From positions 1 through 38,538 of the forward strand of contig JAGLCE010000090.1 in the NCBI GenBank assembly GCA_023146365.1: a stretch of DNA of 38,538 nt, given 5' to 3'. The stretch is from Endozoicomonadaceae bacterium (GTDB lineage Bacteria; Pseudomonadota; Gammaproteobacteria; Pseudomonadales; Endozoicomonadaceae). Below, in pieces: positions 25,720 through 34,438 of this stretch (positions within the stretch are counted from its first letter, which is position 1; the number at the start of each line of letters is the position of its first letter). Both the position numbers and the translations under genes were made by a program. Below the pieces are notes generated by a model. The model worked only from the letters and a program-made list of their open reading frames with translations. It made no database searches and had not been told where the DNA came from.

Positions 25720-26200
25720 GCCCCGCGCTTTGGCAAGAAGCGTAGCAAAGGCGGTAAACGTAAGACTAGGTGCCTCATAATTCCAGATCGTGTGATATTA
25801 TCGATCACCCCAAAGTGATTGACTTAAAATCGAGTGGGCGATTGGGAAGGCGATACGGTTTATAGACAGGACGCCCATCGGGTACCTCTTCTCTATCGAA
25901 GGGGTCGATTACGTTAATCGGGAAAGTCGACACAAAACACGCTAAAATCCTTACTGACAGAATGATGAGTTTCTGAAACGTGTATCATCGGTTTACAAAA
26001 TCATCCTAGATAATGGCATTGAGTTTTAGCCCATGAAAAGGCGGAAAAAGGATCAATGCGGATATCTACTTTGCCAAGCTTTATGCAGTTACCAGCGGAG
26101 AACCAACGAAAACATCAGGGTATCATTCGGAGAACATCATGGCTTTTTCTGCCCAGGTATTCAGGAGAACCTCATTTCTCGTTCCCACGCAGGAGTGTGG
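25720..26200 (+). pseudogene. IS30-family transposase remnant
   Basis: Pieces in different frames read FGKKRSKGGKRKTRCLIIPD, then RVGDWEGDTVYRQDAH (first catalytic Asp region of IS30 transposases), STQNTLKSLLTE / DTKHAKILTDRMM, and VYKIILDNGIEF with the second catalytic Asp. A stop then follows where relatives continue, and later come ADIYFAKLYAV and TNENIRVSFGEH, matching the YFA..Y..W..G.NEN signature. Several frameshifts and stops make it non-functional. It lies between prc and the F-box/WD40 gene. Confidence 0.8.
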
Positions 26201-26349
26201 AAATAAGCTGAATACTGCCAAGTATTTTGTTAGTAATATTATTAGGGAAATTTTTGGTAGGACTGCGTCTCGGCCGAAATTGACGTTATATGTTAAGGAA
26301 AGAATATGATCGACTTTTTTGATTGATACTGAGGTTTCGCATCGTTATT

Positions 26350-27957
26350 TCACTGACTTTTTAATGCCCAGATTTTGGTGGTCTTATCGCAAGATGTTGT
26401 TAGAATGTGGGTTCCATCGAGGCTGAAGCTGGCACACCTTATCCAATCATCATGTGTAATGATGCCTTTTTTTTCCCATTGCCCACGCACAAGTCCCCAG
26501 ATTTGGGCGGTTTTATCGTAAGAAGCTGTTACAAGGTGATTTCCGTCGAGGCTGAAGTTGGCAGATTCTATGATACCATTATGCTCGATGATAACTTTTT
26601 TCTTCCATTGCCCATGCACAAGTCCCCAGATTTGGGCGGTTGTATCGTTAGAGGCTGTTACAAGGTGATTTTCGTCGGGACTGAAGTTGGCACAGTTTAT
26701 CCATCTATCATGCTTGATGATGGCTTTTTTTTTCCATTGCCCATCCACAAACCCCCATATTTTAGCGGTTTTATCGCTAGAGGCTGTTACAAGGTGATTT
26801 CCGTTGGGGCTGAAGTTGGCAGCTAATATCCCCTTAGAATGATAAAGGATGGTATTTGGTTGCCATTGCTTCTTCACAAGCCTCCAGACTTGGGCGCTTT
26901 TATCGAAAGAGGCTGTTGCAAGGTAATTTCCGTTTGGGCTGAAGCAAGCATCGACTACCCAGTTAGAATGCTGGATAACGATTTTTCTTTGCCATTTTTT
27001 ATCATCCGCAAGCTCCCAGATTTGGGCGGTTTTATCGTAAGAAGTCGTTACAAGGTGATTTCCAGTTGGGCTAAATTTGGCCCTAATTATCCCACCAGAA
27101 TGCTCGATGATGGTATTTTCTTGCCATTTCCCATCCACAAGCTCATGAATTTTTGCGGTTGTATCCTTAGAGGTTGTTATGAGATACTTTCCGTTAAGGC
27201 TGAAGCTAACACTGCTTACATTGTCAGAATACTGAATGATAGTTTTTTGTTGCCACTGCCTTCCCACAAGCTCCCAAATTTGCACGCTTCCATCGTTAGA
27301 GCTTGTTACAAAGTGATTTTCGTCTGGGCTAAATTTGGCACAGCTTATCCCTTTATCATGCCTGATAATGGCTTTTTCTTGCCATTTCTCATCCACAAGC
27401 TCATGGATTTTGGCGATTCCATCGCAAGAGACTGTTACAAGGTGACTCCCGTAGTGACTGAAGCTAGCATCGATTAGCTTGTCAAGATGACTAATGGTGG
27501 TACTTTCTTTACAGAGAAAAATCTCTGCTTTAACTAATATTTTGGCAATGGACAAAAATAATCTCTCAGGAAAAAATTTAGACCCTAACATCATATCTAA
27601 CTTTTCTACTAATTTCGCGCCCTTATCGCTAAAGGTTTTTATCCATTGACGAGTTGACGAGTGGTATCGATCAACTACTTTTTGTCGATTAGGTTTATCT
27701 ACTCGGGGGTGACAATCAGAATAGAAAACACGCGCTTTTAGATGGTTATCATCAATAAGCTGTTGCCAGTAGCAATCGACTGTTCTGATAATAGAAAGAC
27801 TTCTTGTATCCACTTTGGAAATAATTTTCACAATTAATTCTCTTGGTAAGCATACTATTACATTCAAATCCATATATATTTTTTCCTTAACTTCAGCGGA
27901 TTCACCTGACATAATGGTGTGTTTACTCTTAGGATTACCAACTACTATTGTATTCAT
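26350..27957 (-). CDS. F-box and WD40-repeat protein, putative SCF-type adaptor effector
   Basis: A 535-residue protein from ATG 27957 (an in-frame TTG is at 27966; ribosome site weak). Residues about 33-77 match an F-box: VCLPRELIVKIISKVDTRSL then IIRTVDCYWQQLIDDNHL, with the LP..L...I.....SL...R.V...W pattern. Residues 80-150 are a helical linker. Residues 155-535 are nine WD40 repeats of about 43 residues, each with an FSP.GNHLVTAS-type strand and a D.TA.IW.L end. Eukaryotic FBXW proteins have this order: F-box binding Skp1, WD40 propeller binding the substrate. Delivery into a host and SCF assembly are inference. There is no signal peptide. It is AT-rich, flanked by IS30 and IS200-type remnants. 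The WD40 part alone could act as a scaffold. Confidence 0.85.
   Translation of the reverse strand: MNTIVVGNPKSKHTIMSGESAEVKEKIYMDLNVIVCLPRELIVKIISKVDTRSLSIIRTVDCYWQQLIDDNHLKARVFYSDCHPRVDKPNRQKVVDRYHSSTRQWIKTFSDKGAKLVEKLDMMLGSKFFPERLFLSIAKILVKAEIFLCKESTTISHLDKLIDASFSHYGSHLVTVSCDGIAKIHELVDEKWQEKAIIRHDKGISCAKFSPDENHFVTSSNDGSVQIWELVGRQWQQKTIIQYSDNVSSVSFSLNGKYLITTSKDTTAKIHELVDGKWQENTIIEHSGGIIRAKFSPTGNHLVTTSYDKTAQIWELADDKKWQRKIVIQHSNWVVDACFSPNGNYLATASFDKSAQVWRLVKKQWQPNTILYHSKGILAANFSPNGNHLVTASSDKTAKIWGFVDGQWKKKAIIKHDRWINCANFSPDENHLVTASNDTTAQIWGLVHGQWKKKVIIEHNGIIESANFSLDGNHLVTASYDKTAQIWGLVRGQWEKKGIITHDDWIRCASFSLDGTHILTTSCDKTTKIWALKSQ
26352..27500 (-). repeat. Tandem WD40-coding DNA repeat, about 129-bp unit
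   Basis: Nine consecutive units of about 129 bases code the WD40 blades. Several are still very similar in DNA: GCTGTTACAAGGTGATTT recurs near 26526, 26656 and 26785, spaced about 129-130 bases, and TTTGGGCGGTTTTATCG-like strings recur in step. This points to fairly recent internal duplication. Confidence 0.8.
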
Positions 27958-28090
27958 TTCGTTCAACCATTCTTTTCAATATTAATTTCCTACCTATGAC
28001 AATAGTTATGACCTTTACTGGCATTGAATAGTTCCTTATCCTAAGTAATAAGCATACAGAAATACATAATAAAAAGATCTAGAACAGAAA

Positions 28091-28422
28091 TGAGGTCAAG
28101 TCTTGTTTTGTGCCTTTTCTGTGCTAGAGAAAAGACATGGCTAGACCCCTCAGAATAGAATATGCATGCGCACTTTATCACGTGACCTCACGCGGAAACG
28201 CCCAAGAAGATATCTATCGTAATGATAAAGATAGAATGCAGTTCTATACTGTGCTTGCAGAAATCTGTGACCGCTTTAACTATCGTAGTGGGGGCTATAA
28301 TAGAGGAAATTGGAAACTATTTTGAATTGCATTACTCTTGGGTGAGTCACTTATGCTGGCAATCTAGGGTTGCATATATGAAAATAAGAGTAAGGGGTGA
28401 TTATTTTTCTTTTCTGAGATAA
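28091..28422 (+). pseudogene. IS200-like / REP-associated tyrosine transposase, internally deleted
   Basis: ATG 28137 begins MARPLRIEYACALYHVTSRG followed by NAQEDIYRNDKDRMQFYTVL and AEICDRFNY, the N-terminal part of Y1/RAYT transposases. The HUH motif and catalytic Tyr region should follow but are absent. Instead the DNA jumps, in another frame, to AIIEEIGNYFELHYSWVSHL, which is the helix-turn-helix found at the C-terminus of the same family. The leader GAGGTCAAGTCTTG at 28091 is typical of sequence upstream of RAYT genes. It is a deletion derivative without activity. Confidence 0.8.
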
Positions 28423-28651
28423 ACGATGAAAGCCTTTTACACTCGTTAGATCACTACGTTAAAAATCTGATAAAACGGTTTGGAGTTGAAGTTACACCTA
28501 AAAAGTTTGTGAGAACATTCAAAGAGCTAACCCATCGTAAATATGAAACGAACTATATTCCAAATTTTGACAATTACAATATTGAACAGATGAAAAGTGT
28601 GCTTGTCGATTATTTTGGACTAGATATCGAAAATACAAAGAAGAAGAAATA
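28405..28651 (+). pseudogene. Orphan frame fragment of unknown origin
   Basis: An open frame without a start codon codes about 75 residues, including LLHSLDHYVKNLIKRFGVEV and PNFDNYNIEQMKSVLVDYFG, and ends in KKKK. Composition is AT-rich like the effector genes. It follows the collapsed transposase directly and looks like the 3' end of a longer lost gene. I do not recognise the family. Confidence 0.4.
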
Positions 28652-28795
28652 AAATTTGAATTCAAAAAACGTTTGAGTAGGCAGGTGAAGGCACCAAGCT
28701 TTCTGACCCAGGCCGAAGTCTCGCCATAACTGGATTCACTCCAGCCATTGATGTGCGACATAAATATTTTTCATTGCTACGCTAACGACTGATCC

Positions 28796-28835
28796 AATAA
28801 TCTCTGCATTAACACTGGCAGTGTCAGAGGTTATT
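28796..28835 (-). terminator. Hairpin downstream of the Na+/H+ antiporter gene
   Basis: An inner stem ACACTG-G-CAGTGT and an outer stem AATAATCTCTG / CAGAGGTTATT (one wobble), with a five-base bulge on one side, lie 24 bases past the antiporter stop. It suits transcript termination, though the following T tract (ATTATT) is short. Confidence 0.5.
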
Positions 28836-28858
28836 AACACTCGCCTTACGACATTCTG

Positions 28859-30922
28859 CTAACGAAGCTTACTTCGTCCTGCTTTGTGCATTTTTAACTC
28901 CACTTCAGACACTAGGTCTTCAGCATCAACCTCTGAGATAACCCCTTCATGAGACAGCGCTGTAAGGCTATTTCGCTGCTTATTCAGCAAAATTCTAAGT
29001 GCAGTATGTGTTTCTATCTTCGCTACTATGGCAGGAGAAAGCGACCTGACCTTATTAAGCGCCTCTTCACCTAACTGGACATTACGCGCCATCTCTTTTA
29101 ACGCAACATCTCGGTCTATTTCCGACAAAGAGAGACTTTTTGCCAAAGCAATGGTTTTCTGATTAGCCGCCAACAAACCGCGCGCGCTTTCATAGATCAA
29201 AACCTGCTGCATATAGAGAGACTGTTGCGCATAGCGACGAATCAATGGAATCGATTCCATATACCCCACCCATTTTGGCGTAGCCCAACTTTTTTCCAAA
29301 TGAGGCCGTGGGGCAATTTTCGGCTGGCCATCCAACGCTTGCTCTATCGCCCTGATCAATAAAGTCGTCGCTTTCTTACTCAACAGCCCTTGAGAAAACT
29401 GGTTCCAATAATACTGTCGTTCACTTTCCAGCAATTTTCTAAGATATTCCGTTTCTTCCTCTTGCTCCCGCTGATTCAACAATTCGGTAGAGGGAGATAA
29501 ATCAGATAGAGAATCGTCCACCTTGTCCCAATTGACCATCTGCATGGTTGAGTCCGCTTTCAGTGTCTCTTTCAGTTCATTGACATCTTCATGAATGGCA
29601 GACTTCACCTTTTCCAACGTCTTCTGCTTTGCCTTCGAAAACTGATTAAGCCCAAGTTTCGCCATCACGATACGCATAGTACCGCCATTAACCACAATGC
29701 TCAGCACTACAATACCGGCAGTAAGAAACAGAATCTGGTTTCGAACTGCCAATGGCAAGGCATCATTAGCAGCAACCATCAATGCCAGCGCCATGGAAAC
29801 GGCTCCCCGCAGCCCACCCCAGATCAGTACAATGGCCTTCTCCTTGTTAATGCCAACACCGAGGCGCGACAGAAACGGTATCAACCCCAACACCGCCAAA
29901 GCACGGATAAGCATTATGCCGAAGAACATAACAAACATGAGAATCCAAGATTCCACGGAGGCATCATCATCAGTAATACGAATCGCAATGACAATCCCCA
30001 CCAGAATAAAGATCAGTGTATTAAACAGATAAGCCAGTGTCTGCCAGAAATGGTGCAGATGATCAATCACTTCAGGTGAGAAGCAGGTTCTACCAGGACC
30101 TGCATAAATCAGCGCCAGAGTGACCACTGCCACTACGCCAGAGACATGAAAAACATGCTCGGCCATATAAAAAACCAAGTAGGGAGTAGCCAACGTCAAC
30201 GTGATTTCAATCAGACTATCATTGAACACTTGGTTAATAAAAATCAGGCTAACAACGGCCACCAGACAGCCCACCATAATACCCAGAATTACCACACGGA
30301 AAAATTCTAAAATAACGCTCGGAATATGCATTTCTGCATTTAGCTGGGTTGCGAACGTGAGAAACAAGGAGAAAAGAACAATCGCAGTGCCATCATTGAG
30401 CAGTGACTCCCCCTCAATCAAGGTCTGTAGCCGAGCTCGAGGGCACATCTCTTTAAGCATTGCCACGACGGCCACAGGATCCGTAGCACTGACCACTGCA
30501 CCGAACATCAGTGCAACTGGCAAACTCCACCCCCATGGGAGAACCCAGAGTGACAGCAAAGCGGTCAGACACGCACAAATCACAAGCCCTGGTACTGCCA
30601 ACAACGCGATCTGAGAAAACATTCGTTTAAACAAATGCACTTCAAGATCAAATGCTGACTCAAAGATGAGAGCTGGCAGGAAAACAAACAAAATCAGATT
30701 CGAATTCAGCTCAGCTCCCAGCTGAATCGACCGATTGATATCTTCAATCGGCCCATGGATATAGCCCGATTGTGACATCAGCCCCAGTATGAGACCAAGC
30801 ACCAGTAAAGCAACCGAATAGGGAATAGCCGTATTCTTCAGGAGCGCACGAATAGTAACGCCCCCAAGGATGGATAGAACAACAAAAATAAGGATCAGTA
30901 AAATCGGGTCCATATTGTTCAT
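28859..30922 (-). CDS. CPA1-family Na+/H+ antiporter with long cytoplasmic tail
   Basis: A 687-residue monovalent cation/proton antiporter of the NhaP/NHE group. The membrane part (about 1-410) has twelve or so hydrophobic segments and the family motifs FGAVVSATDPVAVVAML, EGESLLNDGTAIVLF (the Asn-Asp ion-binding pair) and IWGGLRGAVSMALALM. The C-terminal 275 residues are soluble, helical and charged, a likely regulatory domain as in long CPA1 members. It exchanges Na+ (or K+) for H+ at the inner membrane, which fits a marine organism. GTG 30928 and ATG 30922 are both possible and neither has a strong ribosome site; ATG is chosen. It stands alone. Confidence 0.9.
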   Translation of the reverse strand: MNNMDPILLILIFVVLSILGGVTIRALLKNTAIPYSVALLVLGLILGLMSQSGYIHGPIEDINRSIQLGAELNSNLILFVFLPALIFESAFDLEVHLFKRMFSQIALLAVPGLVICACLTALLSLWVLPWGWSLPVALMFGAVVSATDPVAVVAMLKEMCPRARLQTLIEGESLLNDGTAIVLFSLFLTFATQLNAEMHIPSVILEFFRVVILGIMVGCLVAVVSLIFINQVFNDSLIEITLTLATPYLVFYMAEHVFHVSGVVAVVTLALIYAGPGRTCFSPEVIDHLHHFWQTLAYLFNTLIFILVGIVIAIRITDDDASVESWILMFVMFFGIMLIRALAVLGLIPFLSRLGVGINKEKAIVLIWGGLRGAVSMALALMVAANDALPLAVRNQILFLTAGIVVLSIVVNGGTMRIVMAKLGLNQFSKAKQKTLEKVKSAIHEDVNELKETLKADSTMQMVNWDKVDDSLSDLSPSTELLNQREQEEETEYLRKLLESERQYYWNQFSQGLLSKKATTLLIRAIEQALDGQPKIAPRPHLEKSWATPKWVGYMESIPLIRRYAQQSLYMQQVLIYESARGLLAANQKTIALAKSLSLSEIDRDVALKEMARNVQLGEEALNKVRSLSPAIVAKIETHTALRILLNKQRNSLTALSHEGVISEVDAEDLVSEVELKMHKAGRSKLR

Positions 30923-31593
30923 TTTCACACATAGTAGTTCACATTAGGTCATCGGTTCATCTCTACCGATAGCCAAGAGTCCAGCAATAACCACCTTACC
31001 TAATGATGAGCGCTTTTAAGTTCTTACTTCAAACGACAGTAATCATATTCATCGTAAAATCACTTCCAGTCAATCACATTAGTAATTAATCGAAAAAAGC
31101 CAACCGACATCGTTCAAAGCATCGGGCAATTAGAACCTATGTTTACGCAATAAACTCGACGTTGAGTGAGGAGTATTAACAAGGCACAAGCATCAATGAA
31201 CCATCAATGAACCATCAATGAACGCTACGATGATAAAGCGTGCGGGCAGCACACTTCGTCGGTCTTTTTTTAGCGAGCCAGACTCGCAGAAAGATGAAAG
31301 CGAAAGCCTGCAGAATGACCAGCGGCGCGCATGGTCAACAAGATTCATCATCATTGCAGATTTTCGAGGGTTTTTAGAGATTCCCTCAAGATGATCAACC
31401 ATTCACAAGGTAGTGAGCTGATTTTTTAAGACGTGAACACCAAATTTAGGTGTTTTGCGCTTCATTTGCCGAGGCGAAAAGGCATTTTTGATGCGTCTGC
31501 CAAGGATAATCAGTCGTCTATCAGCGACAACTGTCGCTCAATTGATCGCCTGAAGCGTACATAAAATCAGCTCTCATAATATCGACCACGAAT
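30923..31593. other. Intergenic region with tandem 11-mer and small palindromes
   Basis: About 670 bases with no supported gene. It holds the CATCAATGAAC repeat, a GCGAG-CCAGA-CTCGC hairpin just after a run of seven T (about 31274-31288) and a palindrome AGCGACA-AC-TGTCGCT (31523-31538). A minus-strand frame at 31193-31402 crosses the tandem repeat and has no family resemblance. Confidence 0.4.
31191..31223. repeat. CATCAATGAAC x3 tandem repeat
   Basis: Three perfect 11-base copies in non-coding sequence between the antiporter and a small membrane protein gene. Function unknown; possibly a slippage product or binding-site array. Confidence 0.9.
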
Positions 31594-31986
31594 TTACAGA
31601 ACAGGCGCCTTGCGAGACCGTCTGACTTTCTTCGGTTGTCTAATGCTGAGATTGTCAGTCGGTGTTTTGATGAACAGGCCACCCAATACAGCCAGAAGCA
31701 TCGCAACCAGTAGGCTAATCAGTATGATCGGTGCGGTGCGGTGCATAGCTTCCACTGACCCCTGAGAGAGTGCATCAAAGAGACAGACCAGCAGAGCGGG
31801 CCCCAGATATTCCATACCGGGATTCGATATAGCCGGTGCTAGAATCACACAGGTGGCAATCATACGAAGAGATCGGCGTGGCAAACCCTGACCGAAGGAT
31901 CTTGTCATGCGCCACCATACCGCCAGGCAACCCAATGCACCCACCAAGTAGGCGATCCAAGCGATAGCGTATTGAAAAGTAGTCAT
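31594..31986 (-). CDS. Small inner-membrane protein of unknown function
   Basis: A 130-residue protein with three hydrophobic segments (about 5-25, 40-70 and 85-108) and a strongly basic C-terminal tail (RQPKKVRRSRKAPVL), which should face the cytoplasm. The start MTTFQYAIAWIAYLVGALGC resembles conserved hypothetical membrane proteins in Pseudomonas-like bacteria, but no function is known to me. AAGG lies very close to the ATG and GGAA further upstream, so the ribosome site is imperfect. It is probably monocistronic. Confidence 0.65.
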   Translation of the reverse strand: MTTFQYAIAWIAYLVGALGCLAVWWRMTRSFGQGLPRRSLRMIATCVILAPAISNPGMEYLGPALLVCLFDALSQGSVEAMHRTAPIILISLLVAMLLAVLGGLFIKTPTDNLSIRQPKKVRRSRKAPVL

Positions 31987-32126
31987 GCCTTGTCGTAGTT
32001 CCTGAAAAATCGCTTAGTTTACTGACACTAACCCCTTGCTGGAAGCCACCATGCTAATTTTGGCTATTTGAGTGACTCGCTACTGTCACAACAGCCTATC
32101 TGTCGGGTCTCGCCTGATTATCGACC

Positions 32127-32372
32127 TTAAATATAGTTTTTACTAAAAGCATCGGACGAGCGATACCATGTCCCAAGGAATAAAGCCCGAAACAACGTCA
32201 GCAGAGGGTAGCTGGGGCGACCTGTTTTAGAGGCGTAAATTGAGGAGAGCAACTTTTCAATATCTGACCAGTCCAACAACGCTTCCGTATCATCAAGACT
32301 ATGAAGAATTGAATGACTTAGGTCAGTGGCTGAGACGAAAAGCTTGGGCTGTGTTGTGAAGGATTTTTGCAT
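32127..32372 (-). pseudogene. IS5-family transposase N-terminal fragment
   Basis: The 81-codon frame codes the N-terminal part of an IS5-type transposase: ALLDWSDIEKLLSSIYASKT, then GRPSYPLLTLFRALFLGTWY, after which relatives continue LSD..LA but this frame ends within ten residues. The DDE catalytic domain is absent. It is an inactive remnant upstream of the cold-shock gene. Confidence 0.85.
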
Positions 32373-32776
32373 GCCGATATTTTACCAGAATATGATCGGT
32401 TTTGTTGAGTTATGCTGAGGTCTCCTAATATAAAAAAGTTATTAAATCTCTGACACCTAATACTAAAACGACATATCAAGAGCAGTGAATAAAGAAAAAA
32501 GCACAAAAAAAAAACAATCAAACCCACTAAAAAAAAGAATTTTTGTGAATAAACAAACATCTAACTAGAGAAGTATGTATTTTATGGGTTATAGTGTTCA
32601 AGACTTGCGGCAAGGCGTTGCTGTAATATGGTGTGCGTTAAAAGTGAGTTTTATTTTTTATGCGAAGGTTACGGGTGGTAATAGCTCGTCCAGTTCTTCA
32701 TAAATAATAGCGTTACTCTTAGCTCAACCGCCTCGCTGCAAAGTTCTATTATTTTGATCGAATAAGGATGACATTA
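32373..32776. other. AT-rich upstream region of the cold-shock gene
   Basis: About 400 bases without a supported gene, with long A and T runs near 32500-32540. The last 150-200 bases probably form the long 5' leader usual for cspA-type mRNAs, though no cold-box sequence was clearly identified. Confidence 0.35.
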
Positions 32777-32980
32777 ATGCATACTACCGGTACGGTTAAG
32801 TGGTTCAACGATGAGAAAGGTTTTGGCTTTATCGCTCAGGAAAACGGCCCTGATGTGTTTGCCCATTTTCGTCAGATCAAGAGCGATGGTTTCCGTTCCT
32901 TGGCTGAAGGACAGCAGGTACGTTTCAACGTGACTCAGGGTCAGAAAGGCCCTCAAGCTGAAGATATCGAAATCATTTAA
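32777..32980 (+). CDS. CspA-family cold-shock protein
   Basis: A 67-residue single cold-shock domain, the usual size. TGTVKWFNDEKGFGFIAQE contains RNP1 (KGFGFI) and DVFAHF is RNP2, with Ala where most relatives have Val. The frame is open from ATG 32768, but AAGGA ends right there and lies eight bases before ATG 32777, which also gives the normal N-terminus, so the shorter form is chosen. It is a single-stranded nucleic-acid-binding RNA chaperone; whether it is cold-induced or constitutive cannot be told from sequence. Confidence 0.93.
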   Translation: MHTTGTVKWFNDEKGFGFIAQENGPDVFAHFRQIKSDGFRSLAEGQQVRFNVTQGQKGPQAEDIEII

Positions 32981-33015
32981 GCGAGACGTATCACTCTCCC
33001 TTTGGGTCTGAGCGA

Positions 33016-33042
33016 AAGGGCGATACCTCTGGAATCGCCCTT
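33016..33042 (+). terminator. Hairpin after the cold-shock gene
   Basis: AAGGGCGAT and ATCGCCCTT form a perfect 9-bp stem with a nine-base loop, 36 bases past the stop. Only a short T-containing tail (TTGCTTACT) follows, so termination strength is uncertain. Confidence 0.6.
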
Positions 33043-33350
33043 GCTTACTGGCATTCATCACTGTCTGGCAAAAACAGCTCTCAAGTCCTTTTATGCTATG
33101 TCAGTATGCCAGCTTTAGATTGCTGTTCCCGTTGAGCTGAAAGTGGAGACATCTCTACTTGATCACCATTTAACAATCAAGCCTACTCACCATTCTGATT
33201 CTCCATTATTTCACCTCACAAGCCTGAGATCAGTACACTATTTCTGATGCCGGATGGCCTACTCGAACGGTGAGGGAAAGATTCAGCCCACTAGACCAAA
33301 CCCGCACAGAGACAGCGTAGCAACTGACGCAACAGTGCCACAGGCTCGTA
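33043..33350. other. Intergenic region between csp and the TRIC-family gene
   Basis: About 300 bases between two convergent genes; I see no coding region, repeat or RNA gene in it. Confidence 0.4.
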
Positions 33351-33980
33351 TCAGTCGGAGGAAGAGCCATCATAGAGAAAAACAGGCAGAGTAATGCGGT
33401 ATTTCAACGACAGCAACCGCACAGATACACCGAAAATCATCACGATAGTAATGACAATAACAGGATGCAAAGACGTATAGGTGAGTGCGATATAGAGCCC
33501 AGTACTCAGCAAGCAGACCGAGGCATAGAGCTCTTGGCGAAAGACCCAAGGGACATCGCCACACAGCACATCTCGGATGATGCCACCGCATACACCGGTT
33601 AGCAGTGCTGAGATGGTCGCAACGGTGAAGCCATGCCCATTATCTAGGGCAATATGGGCACCGATGATGGAGAGACCCGCCACTCCGATAGCATCGAAGA
33701 GCAGGAATATTTTCAGCAAACGATTGATATAGCTTCTAATCAGAATGGTGGTCAGCCCTGACGCAAGGCAAATCCAGATGACTTCGGGCCAACGGATCCA
33801 CAGTAAAGGGAAGTTGTTTAGCAATACGTCACGCATTGTCCCCCCTCCAAGAGCGGTGACAAAAGCGATGATCATCACACCAATAGGATCCATCCCCTTG
33901 CGCCCTGCAGACAAAGCGCCCGCAATCGACTCGGAAACGATGGAAATGATTAGAATGCTGAATAAAATTTGGTTTTCCAT
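33351..33980 (-). CDS. TRIC (YicG/YadS, UPF0126)-family cation channel
   Basis: A 209-residue membrane protein of the trimeric intracellular cation channel family, usual size about 205. It consists of two homologous three-helix halves, each with the glycine-rich signature GGGxxRDV: TALGGGTMRDVLLNNFPLLW (first half) and TGVCGGIIRDVLCGDVPWVF (second half). The seven hydrophobic segments fit the family. The frame extends to 34031, but the conserved start is MENQILFSILI at ATG 33980 behind AGAGA. Bacterial members have been linked to K+ or glycine-related transport; the substrate is not evident here. Confidence 0.88.
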   Translation of the reverse strand: MENQILFSILIISIVSESIAGALSAGRKGMDPIGVMIIAFVTALGGGTMRDVLLNNFPLLWIRWPEVIWICLASGLTTILIRSYINRLLKIFLLFDAIGVAGLSIIGAHIALDNGHGFTVATISALLTGVCGGIIRDVLCGDVPWVFRQELYASVCLLSTGLYIALTYTSLHPVIVITIVMIFGVSVRLLSLKYRITLPVFLYDGSSSD

Positions 33981-34438
33981 GTAAATTCTCTGCGTAAACT
34001 CGCCCCATGCCAGTTTTCGGTGATATCTCATTGTCGTCAGACATCTATTATTGATGACTGATCAATAATAGACAGAAAACCTCGATAAGTAGTTCTCTGT
34101 TGTGATCAATTTTTTGCATGGCTTGGCGATCATCGGCTGGCTTTCAGTACGGAACTTAACTCAGCAACTCACCATCCAAGACCTGCGAATGATTCATGAA
34201 TGAGAAAGAACATTGGATCGATAATGTTTTTATATAAGTGTCTCTGGCGCAATCTTAAATCTTAAGCAGGAAGAGATCGACTTAAAAAAGCGTATGCTAC
34301 CCAAACCAATAAAGGTAGAAATTTAATTGACAACTGATTTTAAAAGATTAATACTCGGCGAGCGTAGGGTTAACCTAACTTGCCGTAAAAGGGTTTCGTC
34401 TCGTCAATAAAACACATACTTAAACCTAGGTATTTATC
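33981..34438. other. Divergent promoter region, TRIC gene / DUF3015 operon
   Basis: About 460 bases that should carry both promoters. One candidate for the rightward operon is given separately at 34327-34354. No gene was seen. Confidence 0.45.
34327..34354 (+). promoter_or_regulatory. Candidate sigma-70 promoter of the DUF3015 operon
   Basis: TTGACA (34327-34332), a 16-base spacer and TAATAC (34349-34354) precede the ATG at 34439 by about 85 bases. The -35 box is a perfect consensus match. Confidence 0.5.

Noticed and set aside
25524..25808. 94-codon minus-strand frame
   Set aside because: It lies partly opposite the IS30 remnant, has no ribosome site, and its sequence has no family features.
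26839..27477. 212-codon frame opposite the F-box/WD40 gene
   Set aside because: Its repeats only mirror the WD40-coding repeats of the other strand.
28519..28761. 80-codon minus-strand frame
   Set aside because: No start signal or family resemblance; the plus-strand fragment here looks more protein-like.
31191..31223. CRISPR-like array
   Set aside because: The three 11-base units are directly joined without spacers.
31274..31288. Rho-independent terminator at GCGAG-CCAGA-CTCGC
   Set aside because: The T run lies before, not after, the stem on the plus strand and becomes an A run on the minus strand.
33240..33300. tRNA-like stretch (read on the minus strand, GGTCTAGTGGGCTGAATC)
   Set aside because: No complete cloverleaf, anticodon arm or T-loop GTTCGAATC in the right place could be drawn.
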